This document shows, in pieces, positions 53,714-63,600 of a DNA stretch of 64,000 nucleotides. The stretch's first letter is position 1. Each line of letters begins with the position of its first letter. The notes under the pieces are model-generated. The model was given only the letters and a program-made list of their open reading frames with translations. It made no database searches and was not told the origin of the DNA. Source of the stretch: UBA4582 sp965657335 (lineage in GTDB: Bacteria > Pseudomonadota > Gammaproteobacteria > Pseudomonadales > Azotimanducaceae); NCBI GenBank assembly GCA_965657335.1, contig CBFHOH010000002.1, positions 124,001 through 188,000 of the forward strand, written 5' to 3'. The position numbers and the translations under genes are program-made.

Positions 53714-54531
53714 ATATTGATCTGGATACCGGGCGACTGATCGTTTTCCTTTCGGGGTTTTTACTGTTTCTCGTCATCGAACAGTTGTTCTCCGCTAGAA
53801 CGAGTACGCTCCCTCGATATCGCAGAGCCACCCTACACGCAGGCATCGCTATCGTGAATACTGTTTGCGTCAGATTGCTTGTCTATGTGCCCTTACTTTT
53901 ATGGATCGTCCATGTCGAACAAATGGGCTGGGGCGTTGCCCGATGGCTTGGGATAACCGGCTGGCAGGAGTTTATTCTTTCGGTCATTGTCCTTGACGCG
54001 TTCGACTACTTTTGGCATCGGGCAAACCACCGGGTACCCTTTCTCTGGCGCTTTCACAAAGCCCATCACTCGGATAATGACCTAGATGTGTTTACCGCGC
54101 TTCGCTTCCATCCTGGAGAGTTACTCATTTCCTCAGGTGTCAAGGCTATCTGGGTAGTGATCTGGGGACCTTCTGCGTTTGCATGGTTTCTGTTTGAAAT
54201 AAGCGTCAGCGTCTGTGCCCAATTTCACCATAGCAACATTGAGATACAAGAGCGCGTTGAGCAACAGCTTTCAAAAGTTATCGTGACACCCCGCTTCCAT
54301 GCGCTACATCATCTGGTTGAAAGAGAGTATGGCGACCGGAATTACTCCACCATATTCAGCTTCTGGGATCATTTGTTTGGTACCAAAGCAAAGCACCTCA
54401 GCGCATCCGAGTTACAGGGTAAGGAAATTGGACTACCTGAAGGACGCGATGTTGTGTTGTCTGTATCGGAATTGTTGCTAGAACCCCTGAAACAGCGTAA
54501 CTTGTCATTACCCAAACCGGAGGAATCATGA
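53710..54531 (+). CDS. Sterol desaturase / fatty acid hydroxylase superfamily membrane protein
   Basis: A 273-residue membrane protein with four hydrophobic segments. The histidine motifs are HRANH, FHKAHHSD, QFHHSN and HALHH, which bind a di-iron centre. Members hydroxylate or desaturate sterols, fatty acids or related lipids. It is coupled by a 4-bp overlap to the upstream LLM oxidoreductase gene and by another to the downstream repeat-protein gene, so the three form one transcription unit. Confidence 0.88.
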   Translation: MNIDLDTGRLIVFLSGFLLFLVIEQLFSARTSTLPRYRRATLHAGIAIVNTVCVRLLVYVPLLLWIVHVEQMGWGVARWLGITGWQEFILSVIVLDAFDYFWHRANHRVPFLWRFHKAHHSDNDLDVFTALRFHPGELLISSGVKAIWVVIWGPSAFAWFLFEISVSVCAQFHHSNIEIQERVEQQLSKVIVTPRFHALHHLVEREYGDRNYSTIFSFWDHLFGTKAKHLSASELQGKEIGLPEGRDVVLSVSELLLEPLKQRNLSLPKPEES

Positions 54532-54797
54532 AGAAATTAGCACTTATTTTGATCTTTATACCTTGGATGGCTATCGCAGCGGAACACGCTGGCGATGCAG
54601 CCAAGTCAAAAGAACATGCTGGTAACGCAGCTAAGTCAAAAGAACACGCTGGTGACGCTGCTAAATCAAAGGAACATGCTGGTAACGCAGCTAAGTCTAA
54701 AGAGCACGCTGGCAACGCAGCTAAGTCAAAGGAGCACGCTGGTAACGCTGCCAAGTCAAAAGAGCATGCTGGCAGCGCTGCAAAGAAAAAAGACTAG
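54528..54797 (+). CDS. Secreted protein of tandem 10-residue repeats
   Basis: An 89-residue protein with an 18-residue signal peptide followed by seven copies of EHAG(N/D/S)AAKSK, the last altered to EHAGSAAKKKD. Residues alternate acidic His-Ala-Gly and Lys-Ser-Lys, giving a strongly charged, probably unfolded or helical periplasmic peptide. No family recognised. GGAGG lies four bases before the ATG, and the start overlaps the sterol-desaturase-like gene stop (ATGA), so it is surely translated from that operon. Confidence 0.85.
   Translation: MKKLALILIFIPWMAIAAEHAGDAAKSKEHAGNAAKSKEHAGDAAKSKEHAGNAAKSKEHAGNAAKSKEHAGNAAKSKEHAGSAAKKKD
54582..54791 (+). repeat. Seven tandem 30-bp repeats
   Basis: Seven head-to-tail 30-bp units within the repeat-protein gene encode the decapeptide repeats. 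Third-base differences between copies show that the copies are not newly made, yet protein identity is kept. The array is prone to copy-number change. Confidence 0.92.
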
Positions 54798-54818
54798 TAT
54801 CGGACAGGAATCGTCCCT

Positions 54819-55304
54819 GTGAGTTCTCGTACTTATTACCCCAGTTGCTGGCAACTGGGGCTTATTCTTTTCATGATCAGTGTATTCATGTCGAATGTTA
54901 ACGCTGATTCGATCGCAAAAAATAGCCCACCCAAGCAGTACTATGTCGAAGATATTAAAGATGCCATGCGTAAACACGTGGCTGCAGTTGTCGACGAGTC
55001 AGGCAACTTTTATATCAACGATGACGTAACCAACGAAGACCTCACGCTGAAATTCGTTCAGGTACATGATCCGGTTCGCCAGATTGATGGTGACGTTTAC
55101 TTCGCTTGTACCGACTTCCACGCCGAAGGCGATTCAAAAAAAATCTATGACGTTGATTTCTGGCTACGAGAAACAGACGGTGAATTGAAAGTTTTCCGCA
55201 CTAAAATTCACAAAGAACCGAGAAAATCTCTGATTTATGGCTGGTATAAACATCCTAGGTACACATTCGTGAACGACAAAATCGAGTATCTATATTCAGA
55301 GTAG
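54819..55304 (+). CDS. Small secreted protein, unknown
   Basis: A 161-residue protein, probably exported. The GTG start has AGGAA eight bases upstream. It gives a signal peptide with core WQLGLILFMISVF and a possible cleavage after NVNA. The rest is a mixed strand-rich domain with YYVEDIKDAMRKHVAAVVDESG, GDVYFACTDFHAEGDSKKIYDVDFWLRE and a single cysteine. No family recognised. If it started at the ATG 54873 it would lose most of the leader. The leader region also encodes a terminator-like hairpin. Confidence 0.72.
   Translation: MSSRTYYPSCWQLGLILFMISVFMSNVNADSIAKNSPPKQYYVEDIKDAMRKHVAAVVDESGNFYINDDVTNEDLTLKFVQVHDPVRQIDGDVYFACTDFHAEGDSKKIYDVDFWLRETDGELKVFRTKIHKEPRKSLIYGWYKHPRYTFVNDKIEYLYSE
54839..54871 (+). 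terminator. Strong intrinsic-terminator-like hairpin inside the next gene's leader
   Basis: CCCCAGTTG/CAACTGGGG forms a 9-bp GC-rich stem with a 4-nt loop (54839-54860) followed by CTTATTCTTTT. It looks like a textbook Rho-independent terminator for the upstream operon. It lies within the signal-peptide codons of the following small secreted protein, so it may act as an attenuator. Confidence 0.75.
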
Positions 55305-55318
55305 ATCTCAAGCCTCAA

Positions 55319-55345
55319 GTGATAGATATCACAGGCTCGGCCTGT
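55319..55345. promoter_or_regulatory. Two adjacent dyads upstream of the GAPDH-arsJ pair
   Basis: GTGATA-GA-TATCAC (55319-55332) is a perfect 6-bp dyad and runs directly into ACAGGC-TCG-GCCTGT (55331-55345). They sit about 50-75 bp before the GAPDH start, the expected place for an ArsR-type operator, but no regulator gene is nearby to assign. Confidence 0.4.
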
Positions 55346-55393
55346 CAAAATAATCACCGAATTTTTCAATCAATTTCAATTTGGAATGCCCTA

Positions 55394-56395
55394 ATGAGTG
55401 TATCAGTTGGTATTAATGGTTTTGGGCGAATGGGCAGATTAGTCACACGCGCTGCTTGGGACAGCAAACGCCTTAAATTTAACCACGTCAACGAAATTGC
55501 CTGCGACGGAACAACATCTGCTCATCTACTGAAGTTTGATTCGATTCACGGTACTTGGTCACCGGATTGTGAAGGCAGCGCTGATGAGATGCGTATTGCA
55601 GATTCCGCAATTACCCACAGTAGCGATCATGAAATCTCGGATACCGATTGGCGTCACTGCGACATCGTGATTGAAGCAACCGGTAAACACCATAAACAAC
55701 CCGATAAGCTCCGACAATATTTTGATCAGGGTGTCAAAAAAGTGCTGGTAGCCGCACCAACAGAAGGCGCATTCAACATCGTCTACGGGATTAACCACCA
55801 GGACTACGATCCCGTTAAAGATAATTTAGTGACCGCTGCATCATGCACCACTAACTGCCTCGCGCCGGTTATCAAGGTCATGCACGAGCAAGTGGGTATC
55901 AAACACGGCTCAATGACCACGATACACGATCTCACCAACACCCAGCGTATCGTAGACACGGCTCACCCGGACTTACGCCGAGCACGGGCCGCGGGACAAT
56001 CTCTCATTCCAACAACCACAGGTTCTGCCAAGGCAATTACACAAATCTTCCCTGAGCTTGACGGCAGGCTCAACGGACATGCTGTTCGTGTTCCTTTGCT
56101 GAATGCCTCGCTAACTGATTTTGTTTTTGAGGCAGAACGCCCTGTCACGGCTGAAGAAATTAATGATCTCTTCAGAATGGCAGCGGAAAACGAACTTGCC
56201 GGCATTCTGGGTTACGAAGAAAGGCCACTGGTTTCAGTGGATTACCTTAATGATCCCAGATCGACTATTGTCGATGCACTTTCAACAATGGTTGTTAACG
56301 GAACGCAGGTGAAAATCTTCGCCTGGTATGACAATGAATGGGGATATGTTTGTCGAATGGCAGACATCCTCGAAATGCTGGCTAAAGACCTGTAG
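55394..56395 (+). CDS. ArsJ-associated glyceraldehyde-3-phosphate dehydrogenase
   Basis: A 333-residue type I GAPDH. The NAD-binding start is SVGINGFGRMGRLV and the catalytic cysteine is C151 in AASCTTNCLAP. With arsenate in place of phosphate it makes 1-arseno-3-phosphoglycerate, which the next gene product exports. The ATG at 55394 matches the family start; the frame extends 25 codons upstream. It lies 5 bp before arsJ, the established detoxification pair, so this copy is probably not the glycolytic enzyme. Confidence 0.9.
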   Translation: MSVSVGINGFGRMGRLVTRAAWDSKRLKFNHVNEIACDGTTSAHLLKFDSIHGTWSPDCEGSADEMRIADSAITHSSDHEISDTDWRHCDIVIEATGKHHKQPDKLRQYFDQGVKKVLVAAPTEGAFNIVYGINHQDYDPVKDNLVTAASCTTNCLAPVIKVMHEQVGIKHGSMTTIHDLTNTQRIVDTAHPDLRRARAAGQSLIPTTTGSAKAITQIFPELDGRLNGHAVRVPLLNASLTDFVFEAERPVTAEEINDLFRMAAENELAGILGYEERPLVSVDYLNDPRSTIVDALSTMVVNGTQVKIFAWYDNEWGYVCRMADILEMLAKDL

Positions 56396-56400
56396 CGGCA

Positions 56401-57618
56401 ATGACCGCTCAATTGCGAAACTATGCCATTGTTACTGGCGGCTACTGGGCCTTCACGGTTACAGACGGTGCCATTCGGATGTTGGTCGTGCTCTACTTTC
56501 ATCTGTTAGGCTACTCACCGCTCGAAGTCGCAATGTTGTTCCTGCTTTATGAATTCTTTGGAATTATTACAAATCTTATTGGCGGCTGGCTTGGCGCCCG
56601 CATCGGGCTCAACAAAACCATGCACATCGGCATGGGCTTACAGATCGTCGCGCTTCTTATGCTTACAGTGCCTGATGTTTGGCTTACTGTACCTTACGTC
56701 ATGGCGGCTCAAGCACTTTCAGGTATCGCTAAAGACCTCAATAAGATGTCGGCAAAAGCCAGCGTTAAGGTGTTGGCAAGCAGTGCTGATGATTCCAGAT
56801 TGTTCAAATTGGTTGCTGCGCTCACCGGATCAAAAAATGCGCTCAAGGGTGCAGGCTTTTTTGCCGGTGCCGGTCTACTTGAATGGTTAGGATTTCGTGG
56901 CGCTTTGCTCTGCCTTGCCGCGCTATTGTTTCTAGTGCTTATTATCACAATGGTGAGTTTGCCTGCAGCAGTTGGCAAACTCAGTAACAAACCAAAATTC
57001 AGCCAGATATTTTCAAACACTTCAGCAATTAACTGGCTTGCCGCGGCACGATTTTTCCTGTTTGCATCGAGAGATGTCTGGTTCGTCGTCGCATTGCCTG
57101 TCTATCTATATGCAGAATTAGGTTTTTCATTCACCGCGGTAGGCAGCGCAATTGCCATCTGGATCATCGGCTATGGCATCGTTCAATCTCTAGCACCTCA
57201 ACTACTCGGTTACAGCAGTGCCAGAACAGGCCCAACCGGGTGGGCCGCTTTTTGCTGGGTAACATGCCTTGCGGGTATTCCAGCACTCATCGCGATCGGG
57301 CTTTATCTCGAGGGATACAGAGAGATTGTTTTGCTGGGAGGCTTGCTGTTTTTCGGCGTGGTATTTGCGATCAATTCATCGATTCACTCTTTTCTTATTC
57401 TGGCCTACTCAGACCATGATAAGGTTTCAATGAATGTAGGTTTTTACTACATGTCGAATGCTGCGGGGCGTTTAATTGGCACGATACTCTCCGGATTAAT
57501 GTACCAAACTCAGGGTATCGCCGGGTGCCTCTGGTGGTCATCGGGTTTACTGGTGGTAGCGATGGGGATATCGTACTTTTTGCCACGCTCACCGAACAAT
57601 CAAGTTCCGGTTCGTTGA
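56401..57618 (+). CDS. arsJ: Organoarsenical efflux permease ArsJ
   Basis: A 405-residue MFS protein with about 12 hydrophobic segments. The opening NYAIVTGGYWAFTVTDGAIRMLVVLYFHLLGYSPLEVAMLFLLYEFFG is characteristic of ArsJ, as is the SGIAKDLNKMSAKASVK loop. It exports 1-arseno-3-phosphoglycerate, which breaks down outside the cell to arsenate and 3-phosphoglycerate. It follows the dedicated GAPDH by 5 bp. No arsR, arsC or arsB lies within the window. Confidence 0.92.
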   Translation: MTAQLRNYAIVTGGYWAFTVTDGAIRMLVVLYFHLLGYSPLEVAMLFLLYEFFGIITNLIGGWLGARIGLNKTMHIGMGLQIVALLMLTVPDVWLTVPYVMAAQALSGIAKDLNKMSAKASVKVLASSADDSRLFKLVAALTGSKNALKGAGFFAGAGLLEWLGFRGALLCLAALLFLVLIITMVSLPAAVGKLSNKPKFSQIFSNTSAINWLAAARFFLFASRDVWFVVALPVYLYAELGFSFTAVGSAIAIWIIGYGIVQSLAPQLLGYSSARTGPTGWAAFCWVTCLAGIPALIAIGLYLEGYREIVLLGGLLFFGVVFAINSSIHSFLILAYSDHDKVSMNVGFYYMSNAAGRLIGTILSGLMYQTQGIAGCLWWSSGLLVVAMGISYFLPRSPNNQVPVR

Positions 57619-57792
57619 ACGCCACCGCAGAGCACCGGAATGATCAAGCACCATAAGCCTCAGCAATGAGGGCGCGACGACCTGTCGAATCTTTTGCATA
57701 GAGGATTTAATACGCAAACGAATACCACGGCCGCCACCCAATTAGGTTGCCATCACTAACCTGAGTATTGAATACACCAACGAGGCTAACAA

Positions 57793-58593
57793 ATGACTGA
57801 AAGATTGAACAACAAGATAGCGGTTATCACCGGAGGAACAAGTGGAATTGGAGAAGTAACCGCCGAATTATTCGTGGCCGAGGGTGCCCAGGTAGTGATA
57901 TGCGGCAGGTCAGCAGAGAAAGGTAGCGCCATTGCAAAGCGGTTGGGCGATCGTTGCAAGTTTATCGCTGCAGACATCATGAATGAATCGGATATCAAAA
58001 ACACCATCGACTTTGCTGTGTCCGAGTTCGGTGGCATAGACATCCTGTTCAACAATGCAGGCGGGCCGACCGCCGGTGATATCACAGAAGTCGACGAAGA
58101 CACCATCCACTATGCAATGCAGCTATTATTTAGTAGCGCCGTGCTCGGCATCAAACATGCTGTGCCTCACATGCAGGCACGTGGGGGCGGCAGTATTATC
58201 AACAACTCAAGTATCGCAGCGATTCGCGACAATCAGGGTGCGTTACTCTACTCCGCCGCGAAAGCAGCTTTAACGCATTACACCAGACTCGCTGGTGTTC
58301 GTCTGGGCGGTGATGGAATACGCGTAAACTGTATCTCTCCCGGTGCGATCGCGACACCTATTTTTTACGGCGGCTCGGCACGCGCCAACACCCTGAGCGA
58401 TGAACAAAATGCCGCAAAGATGCAAAAGCTCGAGGGAAATCTTGCGAGTGCAACACCTATGCAAAAATCAGGGTTACCAATGGATATCGCTACAGGCGCG
58501 CTATACCTTGCCAGCGATGAGGGAAGGTTTGTCAACAGCCACGATCTTGTTATCGATGGTGGCAGGACGTCGATGTTCCATGAGGCTAAATAG
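57793..58593 (+). CDS. Short-chain dehydrogenase/reductase
   Basis: A 266-residue Rossmann-fold oxidoreductase. It has the cofactor glycine motif TGGTSGIGE, NNAGG, the catalytic serine in INNSSIAAI, and the Y-x-x-x-K in LYSAAKAAL. The C-terminus has the SDR substrate-loop and ends HDLVIDGGRTSM. It oxidises or reduces an alcohol or ketone, perhaps a steroid-like or 3-hydroxyacyl substrate. It is alone, 174 bp after arsJ. Confidence 0.9.
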   Translation: MTERLNNKIAVITGGTSGIGEVTAELFVAEGAQVVICGRSAEKGSAIAKRLGDRCKFIAADIMNESDIKNTIDFAVSEFGGIDILFNNAGGPTAGDITEVDEDTIHYAMQLLFSSAVLGIKHAVPHMQARGGGSIINNSSIAAIRDNQGALLYSAAKAALTHYTRLAGVRLGGDGIRVNCISPGAIATPIFYGGSARANTLSDEQNAAKMQKLEGNLASATPMQKSGLPMDIATGALYLASDEGRFVNSHDLVIDGGRTSMFHEAK

Positions 58594-58839
58594 CGACTAA
58601 CCCGTTGCGCAATCACAGGTAACCAATGCACGGTTTATTTGTTACCGCCTCATCCGGGCACGCCATCGAAATACATGACACAGACCCAGTGCCCCACCGC
58701 AAACAGCGAGAGGGTGCTCGGTCCTAGCATGGTAAGAAACATGATTAGCCCTTCAGCACCTAGGAATCTAGCGTGCATGTAATAACCCCAACCCTTAAAT
58801 TCAGGTTGCAAATTATTGACTTCAACAGCATAATTCAAA

Positions 58840-58849
58840 CAAACGTTTG
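58840..58849. promoter_or_regulatory. Candidate TetR operator
   Basis: CAAACGTTTG is a perfect 10-bp palindrome, flanked by TCAAA and ATTT, 11 bp upstream of the TetR-family gene start. This is the usual position for an autoregulatory site of an efflux repressor. Confidence 0.55.
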
Positions 58850-58860
58850 ATTTACTTTCT

Positions 58861-59517
58861 ATGTCAAAACACGAACCTTTCAATGCCGCCTCTGCCGTTA
58901 CGCAGGAAAAAATACTGGATGCGGCAGAGCAATTACTCATCGAGAAAGGCTGCGGCAACACCTCTCTTAGAGCCATCGCTAACAAAGCCAACGTCAATCT
59001 TGCTGCAACCAATTATCACTTTGGCGGCAAAGAAGGTTTGTTCGCGGCCGTGGTCCATAGATGCGCTAGACCCATCAACGAACAGCGCCTAGCATCGCTG
59101 AACAAACTTGAAGCACAAAAAAACAGTTTTTCGACCCGCGAAGTACTCGAGGCATTACTTGTTCCGTTGGCTAGCAATGACTTACCTGAACACCTGCCCG
59201 CGCTGATGAATCGGGTGGTCAGCGAGCCCGATGAGAATCTTAGAACGATCGTTCAAGCGGAATTCAGCGAGGTCTCATCTCGTTTTATTGCTGCTTTGAC
59301 GCGCACAATACCCCAAGTGAGCGAGGAGGAGGTCTCTCTTCGCTTCCATTTTGTCATCGGCAGCATGTTGCACCTTGTCGGCCGGTTTGGTCCTTTCAGT
59401 ATGGAAGAGGCTGGCGACACAAAATTACGAAAAATCAGCAAACTGATTACTTTTACTGTCGCTGGATTAGAAGCGAAGCCAACAGTTGATTATTCAAACC
59501 GAGGAATGTCCGAGTGA
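58861..59517 (+). CDS. TetR-family repressor of the efflux operon
   Basis: A 218-residue regulator. The N-terminal helix-turn-helix is EKILDAAEQLLIEKGC followed by TSLRAIANKANVNLAATNYHFGGKEGLFAAV. The C-terminal ligand domain is typical in length. It is the first gene of a three-gene unit with a periplasmic adaptor and an RND permease, and the adaptor start overlaps its stop (4 bp). It probably represses the operon via the palindrome just upstream. Confidence 0.9.
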   Translation: MSKHEPFNAASAVTQEKILDAAEQLLIEKGCGNTSLRAIANKANVNLAATNYHFGGKEGLFAAVVHRCARPINEQRLASLNKLEAQKNSFSTREVLEALLVPLASNDLPEHLPALMNRVVSEPDENLRTIVQAEFSEVSSRFIAALTRTIPQVSEEEVSLRFHFVIGSMLHLVGRFGPFSMEEAGDTKLRKISKLITFTVAGLEAKPTVDYSNRGMSE

Positions 59518-60674
59518 AACGCGTAGCTTTACCTTTAATCATTGTTGTTTTCGGATTCGGTCTCGCCGCAACCCTCATCGCAACCGGTCCCAAACTAGAG
59601 CCTCAGCCTGTGATTTCATTGGCGCCGCTTGTTCGCGTCACGGCTGTTGAACCAATCACACTACAAATGACAACCACAACACACGGCACTATTGAGCCCA
59701 GGACTGAGAGCGAGTTGATTCCAGAGGTCTCCGGGCGCATTACCGCCATATCCGAGTCAATGGTGTCCGGGGGGTTCTTTCGCAAAAATGAGGTCCTGAT
59801 TACTGTCGACCCGCTGGACTATGCCGAATCGCTGGAACAGGCGAAGGCCGCACTCGCTCGAGCAGAAAGCGAGTTAGACAACGCGGTAAAAGGACACAAA
59901 AGGCAACTCGACCTCGCCAGACGTAATCTCACCAGCGACGCGCAGAAAGATGATGCAACCAATCGATTGTCAGTCGCCAAAGCGACCGTCAGAGAAGTGC
60001 AAGCCAGACTTTCACGCGCCGAACGAGATTTGCTGAGAACTCAAATCCGAGCGCCTTACGATGGTAGGGTAAGGTCTGAGAAAGTGGATGTTGGGCAATT
60101 TATTAATCGTGGTGCGACGATCGCTTTGATCTATGCAACCGACATTTCAGAAGTTCGTCTACCCATTAATGACAAGGAATTGGCTTTCATCGATCTACCG
60201 CTTTCCGCTGACGGCATTGCTAATAATAAACCTGTCACGGTGACACTGGCAGCAGACTTTGCCGGCGCTAAACATGCCTGGCAAGCTACCATCACGAGAA
60301 CTGAGGGTGAGCTAGATCCTAGCACTCGCATGCTTAACGTTATTGCCCAAGTCAAAAACCCATATGAGCAAGTCAGAGACCGACCTCCCCTTGCTGTTGG
60401 CTTGTTTGTTAAGGCCGAGATACACGGCGCCGTGTTTGACAACATCGTGGTGTTACCCAGAGTCGCGTTACGCGCAGACAATCAGGTTTACATCATTGAC
60501 GCAGCTGGCAAACTTCGTTTCCGAAAGGTTGATGTGCTTAGGATTGTTAAGGAGGAGGTCTTTATCCGCGCAGGCTTAGCGCAAGGCGAAATGGTTTGCA
60601 TTTCACCACTCGATGCAGCGATTGATGGTATGCCCGTTAGAATACCCGACACCACCGAAGTTGCGCATCGATGA
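59514..60674 (+). CDS. RND efflux periplasmic adaptor (membrane fusion protein)
   Basis: A 386-residue adaptor with an N-terminal membrane anchor (LPLIIVVFGFGLAATLIA). It has the lipoyl-like half-motifs VSGRITAISESMVSGGFFRKNE and LRTQIRAPYDGRVRSEKVDVGQF around a coiled-coil hairpin (EQAKAALARAESELDNAV and neighbours). It links the inner-membrane pump to an outer-membrane channel. It overlaps both the TetR and permease genes by four bases. Confidence 0.9.
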   Translation: MKRVALPLIIVVFGFGLAATLIATGPKLEPQPVISLAPLVRVTAVEPITLQMTTTTHGTIEPRTESELIPEVSGRITAISESMVSGGFFRKNEVLITVDPLDYAESLEQAKAALARAESELDNAVKGHKRQLDLARRNLTSDAQKDDATNRLSVAKATVREVQARLSRAERDLLRTQIRAPYDGRVRSEKVDVGQFINRGATIALIYATDISEVRLPINDKELAFIDLPLSADGIANNKPVTVTLAADFAGAKHAWQATITRTEGELDPSTRMLNVIAQVKNPYEQVRDRPPLAVGLFVKAEIHGAVFDNIVVLPRVALRADNQVYIIDAAGKLRFRKVDVLRIVKEEVFIRAGLAQGEMVCISPLDAAIDGMPVRIPDTTEVAHR

Positions 60675-63600
60675 AAAGTGCAATCGCTTGGTTTGCGCGC
60701 AATCATATCGCGGCAAACCTGCTGCTGATTCTCATGGTCCTGAGTGGCTTAGCGGCTCTACCCAGCATGCCACAAAAATCCTTTCCCGATATTGATGTGC
60801 CTATCATCAACGTCTCCGTAGCTTATCTGGGTGCCGCGCCCGAAGAGGTTGAGCAAGGCGTGTGCATTAGAGTAGAGGAAGAACTCGAAGGCATCGAGGG
60901 CATTGAGAAAATTTCCTCCGCGGCTTTCGAAGGCGCTTGCGCAGTTACCGTGGAGTTGTTTGAAGCTGCTGATAGCTCACTCGCTCTTGATGAAGTAAAG
61001 AGCAGGATCGACGCAATTGTTACTTTTCCAGTCGAAACAGAAAAACCCGTCATTAGCCTGTTGTCGCCGGTCAGGCCCGTCCTAGAAATATCGATCACAG
61101 GCCCCAACGACGAGCGAATGCTAAAAGTGCTGGGTCAACAAATCAGAGATGAAATTGCTGCACTACCCGGGGTTACGCAGGTTGCTCTACAAAACACTCG
61201 ACCCTATGAAATTTCTATCGAGGTCTCTGAAGCATCCCTGCAACGCAACGATTTATCTTTTGAGCAAGTTGCTCAAATCATTCGTGCACGTTCCCTCGAT
61301 TTACCCGGTGGCGCAATAAAAACTGAAGGTGGTGAAATTCTGCTACGCACGCAAGGCCAAATATATTGGGGCAAAGATTTTGAACAGTTAGTTCTGCAAA
61401 CCCGGACCGACGGCACCCGTGTTTATTTGAGTGATGTAGCGACGGTAGTTGATGGCTTCGAAGACACTGATCAATCACTTAGATTCGATGGGCGCCCGGC
61501 CGCGCTTGTCAGAGTTTCTCGAGTTGGCAATCAGGATATTCTTGAGATTACGGCTGCGGTTACTGCTTATCTTGAGACAGCACCAGAGAGACTACCCGCG
61601 GGCGTCAAACTCACGGTCTGGAACGATGGTTCAAAACTGCTTCGAGGTCGCCTAGACACGTTGCTTAACAGCGCTCGCCAGGGCTTCCTTATGGTGCTTA
61701 TTTTACTGGCATTATTTCTTCGCCCTCGTCTTGCGTTTTGGGTCAGCATCGGGGTTCCCGTTGCATTCCTTGGCGCGTTGTTCCTAATATCTGTGCTCGG
61801 CCTCTCAATTGATGGGATATCACTATTCGGCTTTATTCTCGTGTTGGGTATCTTGGTCGATGATGCAATCGTCGTTGGAGAAAACGTCTATTCGGAGCAA
61901 AAAAAGTCAGGCAACCTCCTCGAGGGATCAGTGTTAGGCACCCAACAGGTCTCTATTCCAGTGATTTTTGGCGTATTAACCACCATGACTGCATTTATGC
62001 CATTGCTACTTGGACCGGGCACAATGGGTCAGATATTTGGCGTAATTGCCACGGTAGTCATGGCCTGTCTCACTTTTTCCTTGATTGAATCCCAGCTCGT
62101 TCTACCCGCGCACTTGGGTCATCGAAGCATCCAATCTGCTGCAGGAGAAATGGCCATGCTTATGATCCCTATTGTGGCCATTATTGCACTTGGGTTTTCA
62201 GATAATTTCAGCGCTTACGTTGGTTTCATCATCGCTGCTTTCACGCTGATTTATGCGCTCTATGCCGTGGGCATTTGGAGTCGACTAGCCAATAGGCTAA
62301 TCGATGCCCAGAGTAAATTCTCAGCCCGCGTAGAGTACTTTATCCACCAACCATTTCGCATCTTTGTGGCCAAAGCGATCGCCGCCAGATATCTGACACT
62401 AGCGATTGCCTTAGTTGCACTATTGTCGAGCATCGGCATTGTTGCGAGCGGCCGCCTGCCATTCTCGTTCTTTCCACCACTGGAGTCCGACCAAGCGATT
62501 GCCAAGCTAACGATGCCCTTGGGTACACCCGCTGAGGTGACCAAAGAAGTCGTTCTAAAGCTTGAGCGAGCGGCGCAACTGCTCGAACAGGAACTTATTC
62601 GAGAATATCCGGAAGCACCACCTGTAACACACATACTTGCAGCTGTCGGTGACCAACCCAGCAGCTCTGGTGGTGGCGGGCCTCCCAGCACAGCACCAGC
62701 GACAGGCGGTGGTGGACATATCGGCGAGGTCACTTTACAGCTAGTGCCAAGCGAAAATCGAACAATAGAAACTAGAACGATAGCCAATCGTTGGCGAGAA
62801 CTAAGCGGCCCTATTCCTGATGCAGTTGAACTTAAATTCAACACATCGCTATTTACCGTCGGAAACGCAATCGACATTCAATTAGCTGGAGACAATGTAG
62901 ATGATCTTAGGGCAGTTGCCGAAAAAATCAGACTGACGCTAGCTCAATATCCCGGCGTTATTGATATTACTGATAGCTTCAGAGCGGGAAAACAGGAAGT
63001 AAAACTTGCTATGTCCCCTTCAGGTGAAGCGCTCGGACTCTCTTTGGCCGACTTAGCCCGACAAGTTCGCCAAGCCTTTTATGGCGAAGAAATACAGCGT
63101 ATCCAACGGGGAAGAGATGACGTTCGAGTGATGGTGCGTTACACGGAGGCTGAGCGAAAGACACTGAGCTCACTAGACCAGATGCGCATTAGAACGCCTG
63201 AGGGCGCTGAAGTACCCTTTGTCGAAGTGGCTTCAGCAAATTTGGGAAGGGGATTCTCCTCGATTAATCGCTCAGAGCGTCAAAGAGTTGTTAATGTCAC
63301 CGCCGATGTTGATCGCACACAAATCACAGCGAACGAGGTCATCGCTGATTTTGCTAAAGGCAAAATACAAAGGATACTCAACGACTATCCCCGCGTAACT
63401 TTTAGCTTGGAAGGCGAACAGAGAGAGCAAGCAGAGGCCGTTGCAGGCATTCTGCCAATGTTCGGGATTGCCTTGTTCGTGATTTTCGCCCTGCTGGCGA
63501 TTCCCCTACGCTCTTACAGTCAACCGTTGATTATTATGAGTGTGATTCCATTTGCTTTTGTCGGCGCCATCTGGGGTCACCAAATCATGAAGTCCTTCGA

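Noticed and set aside
54398..54754. Minus-strand 118-residue frame of repeated LAALPACSFD
   Set aside because: It is the antisense shadow of the 30-bp repeats and has no ribosome site or leader.
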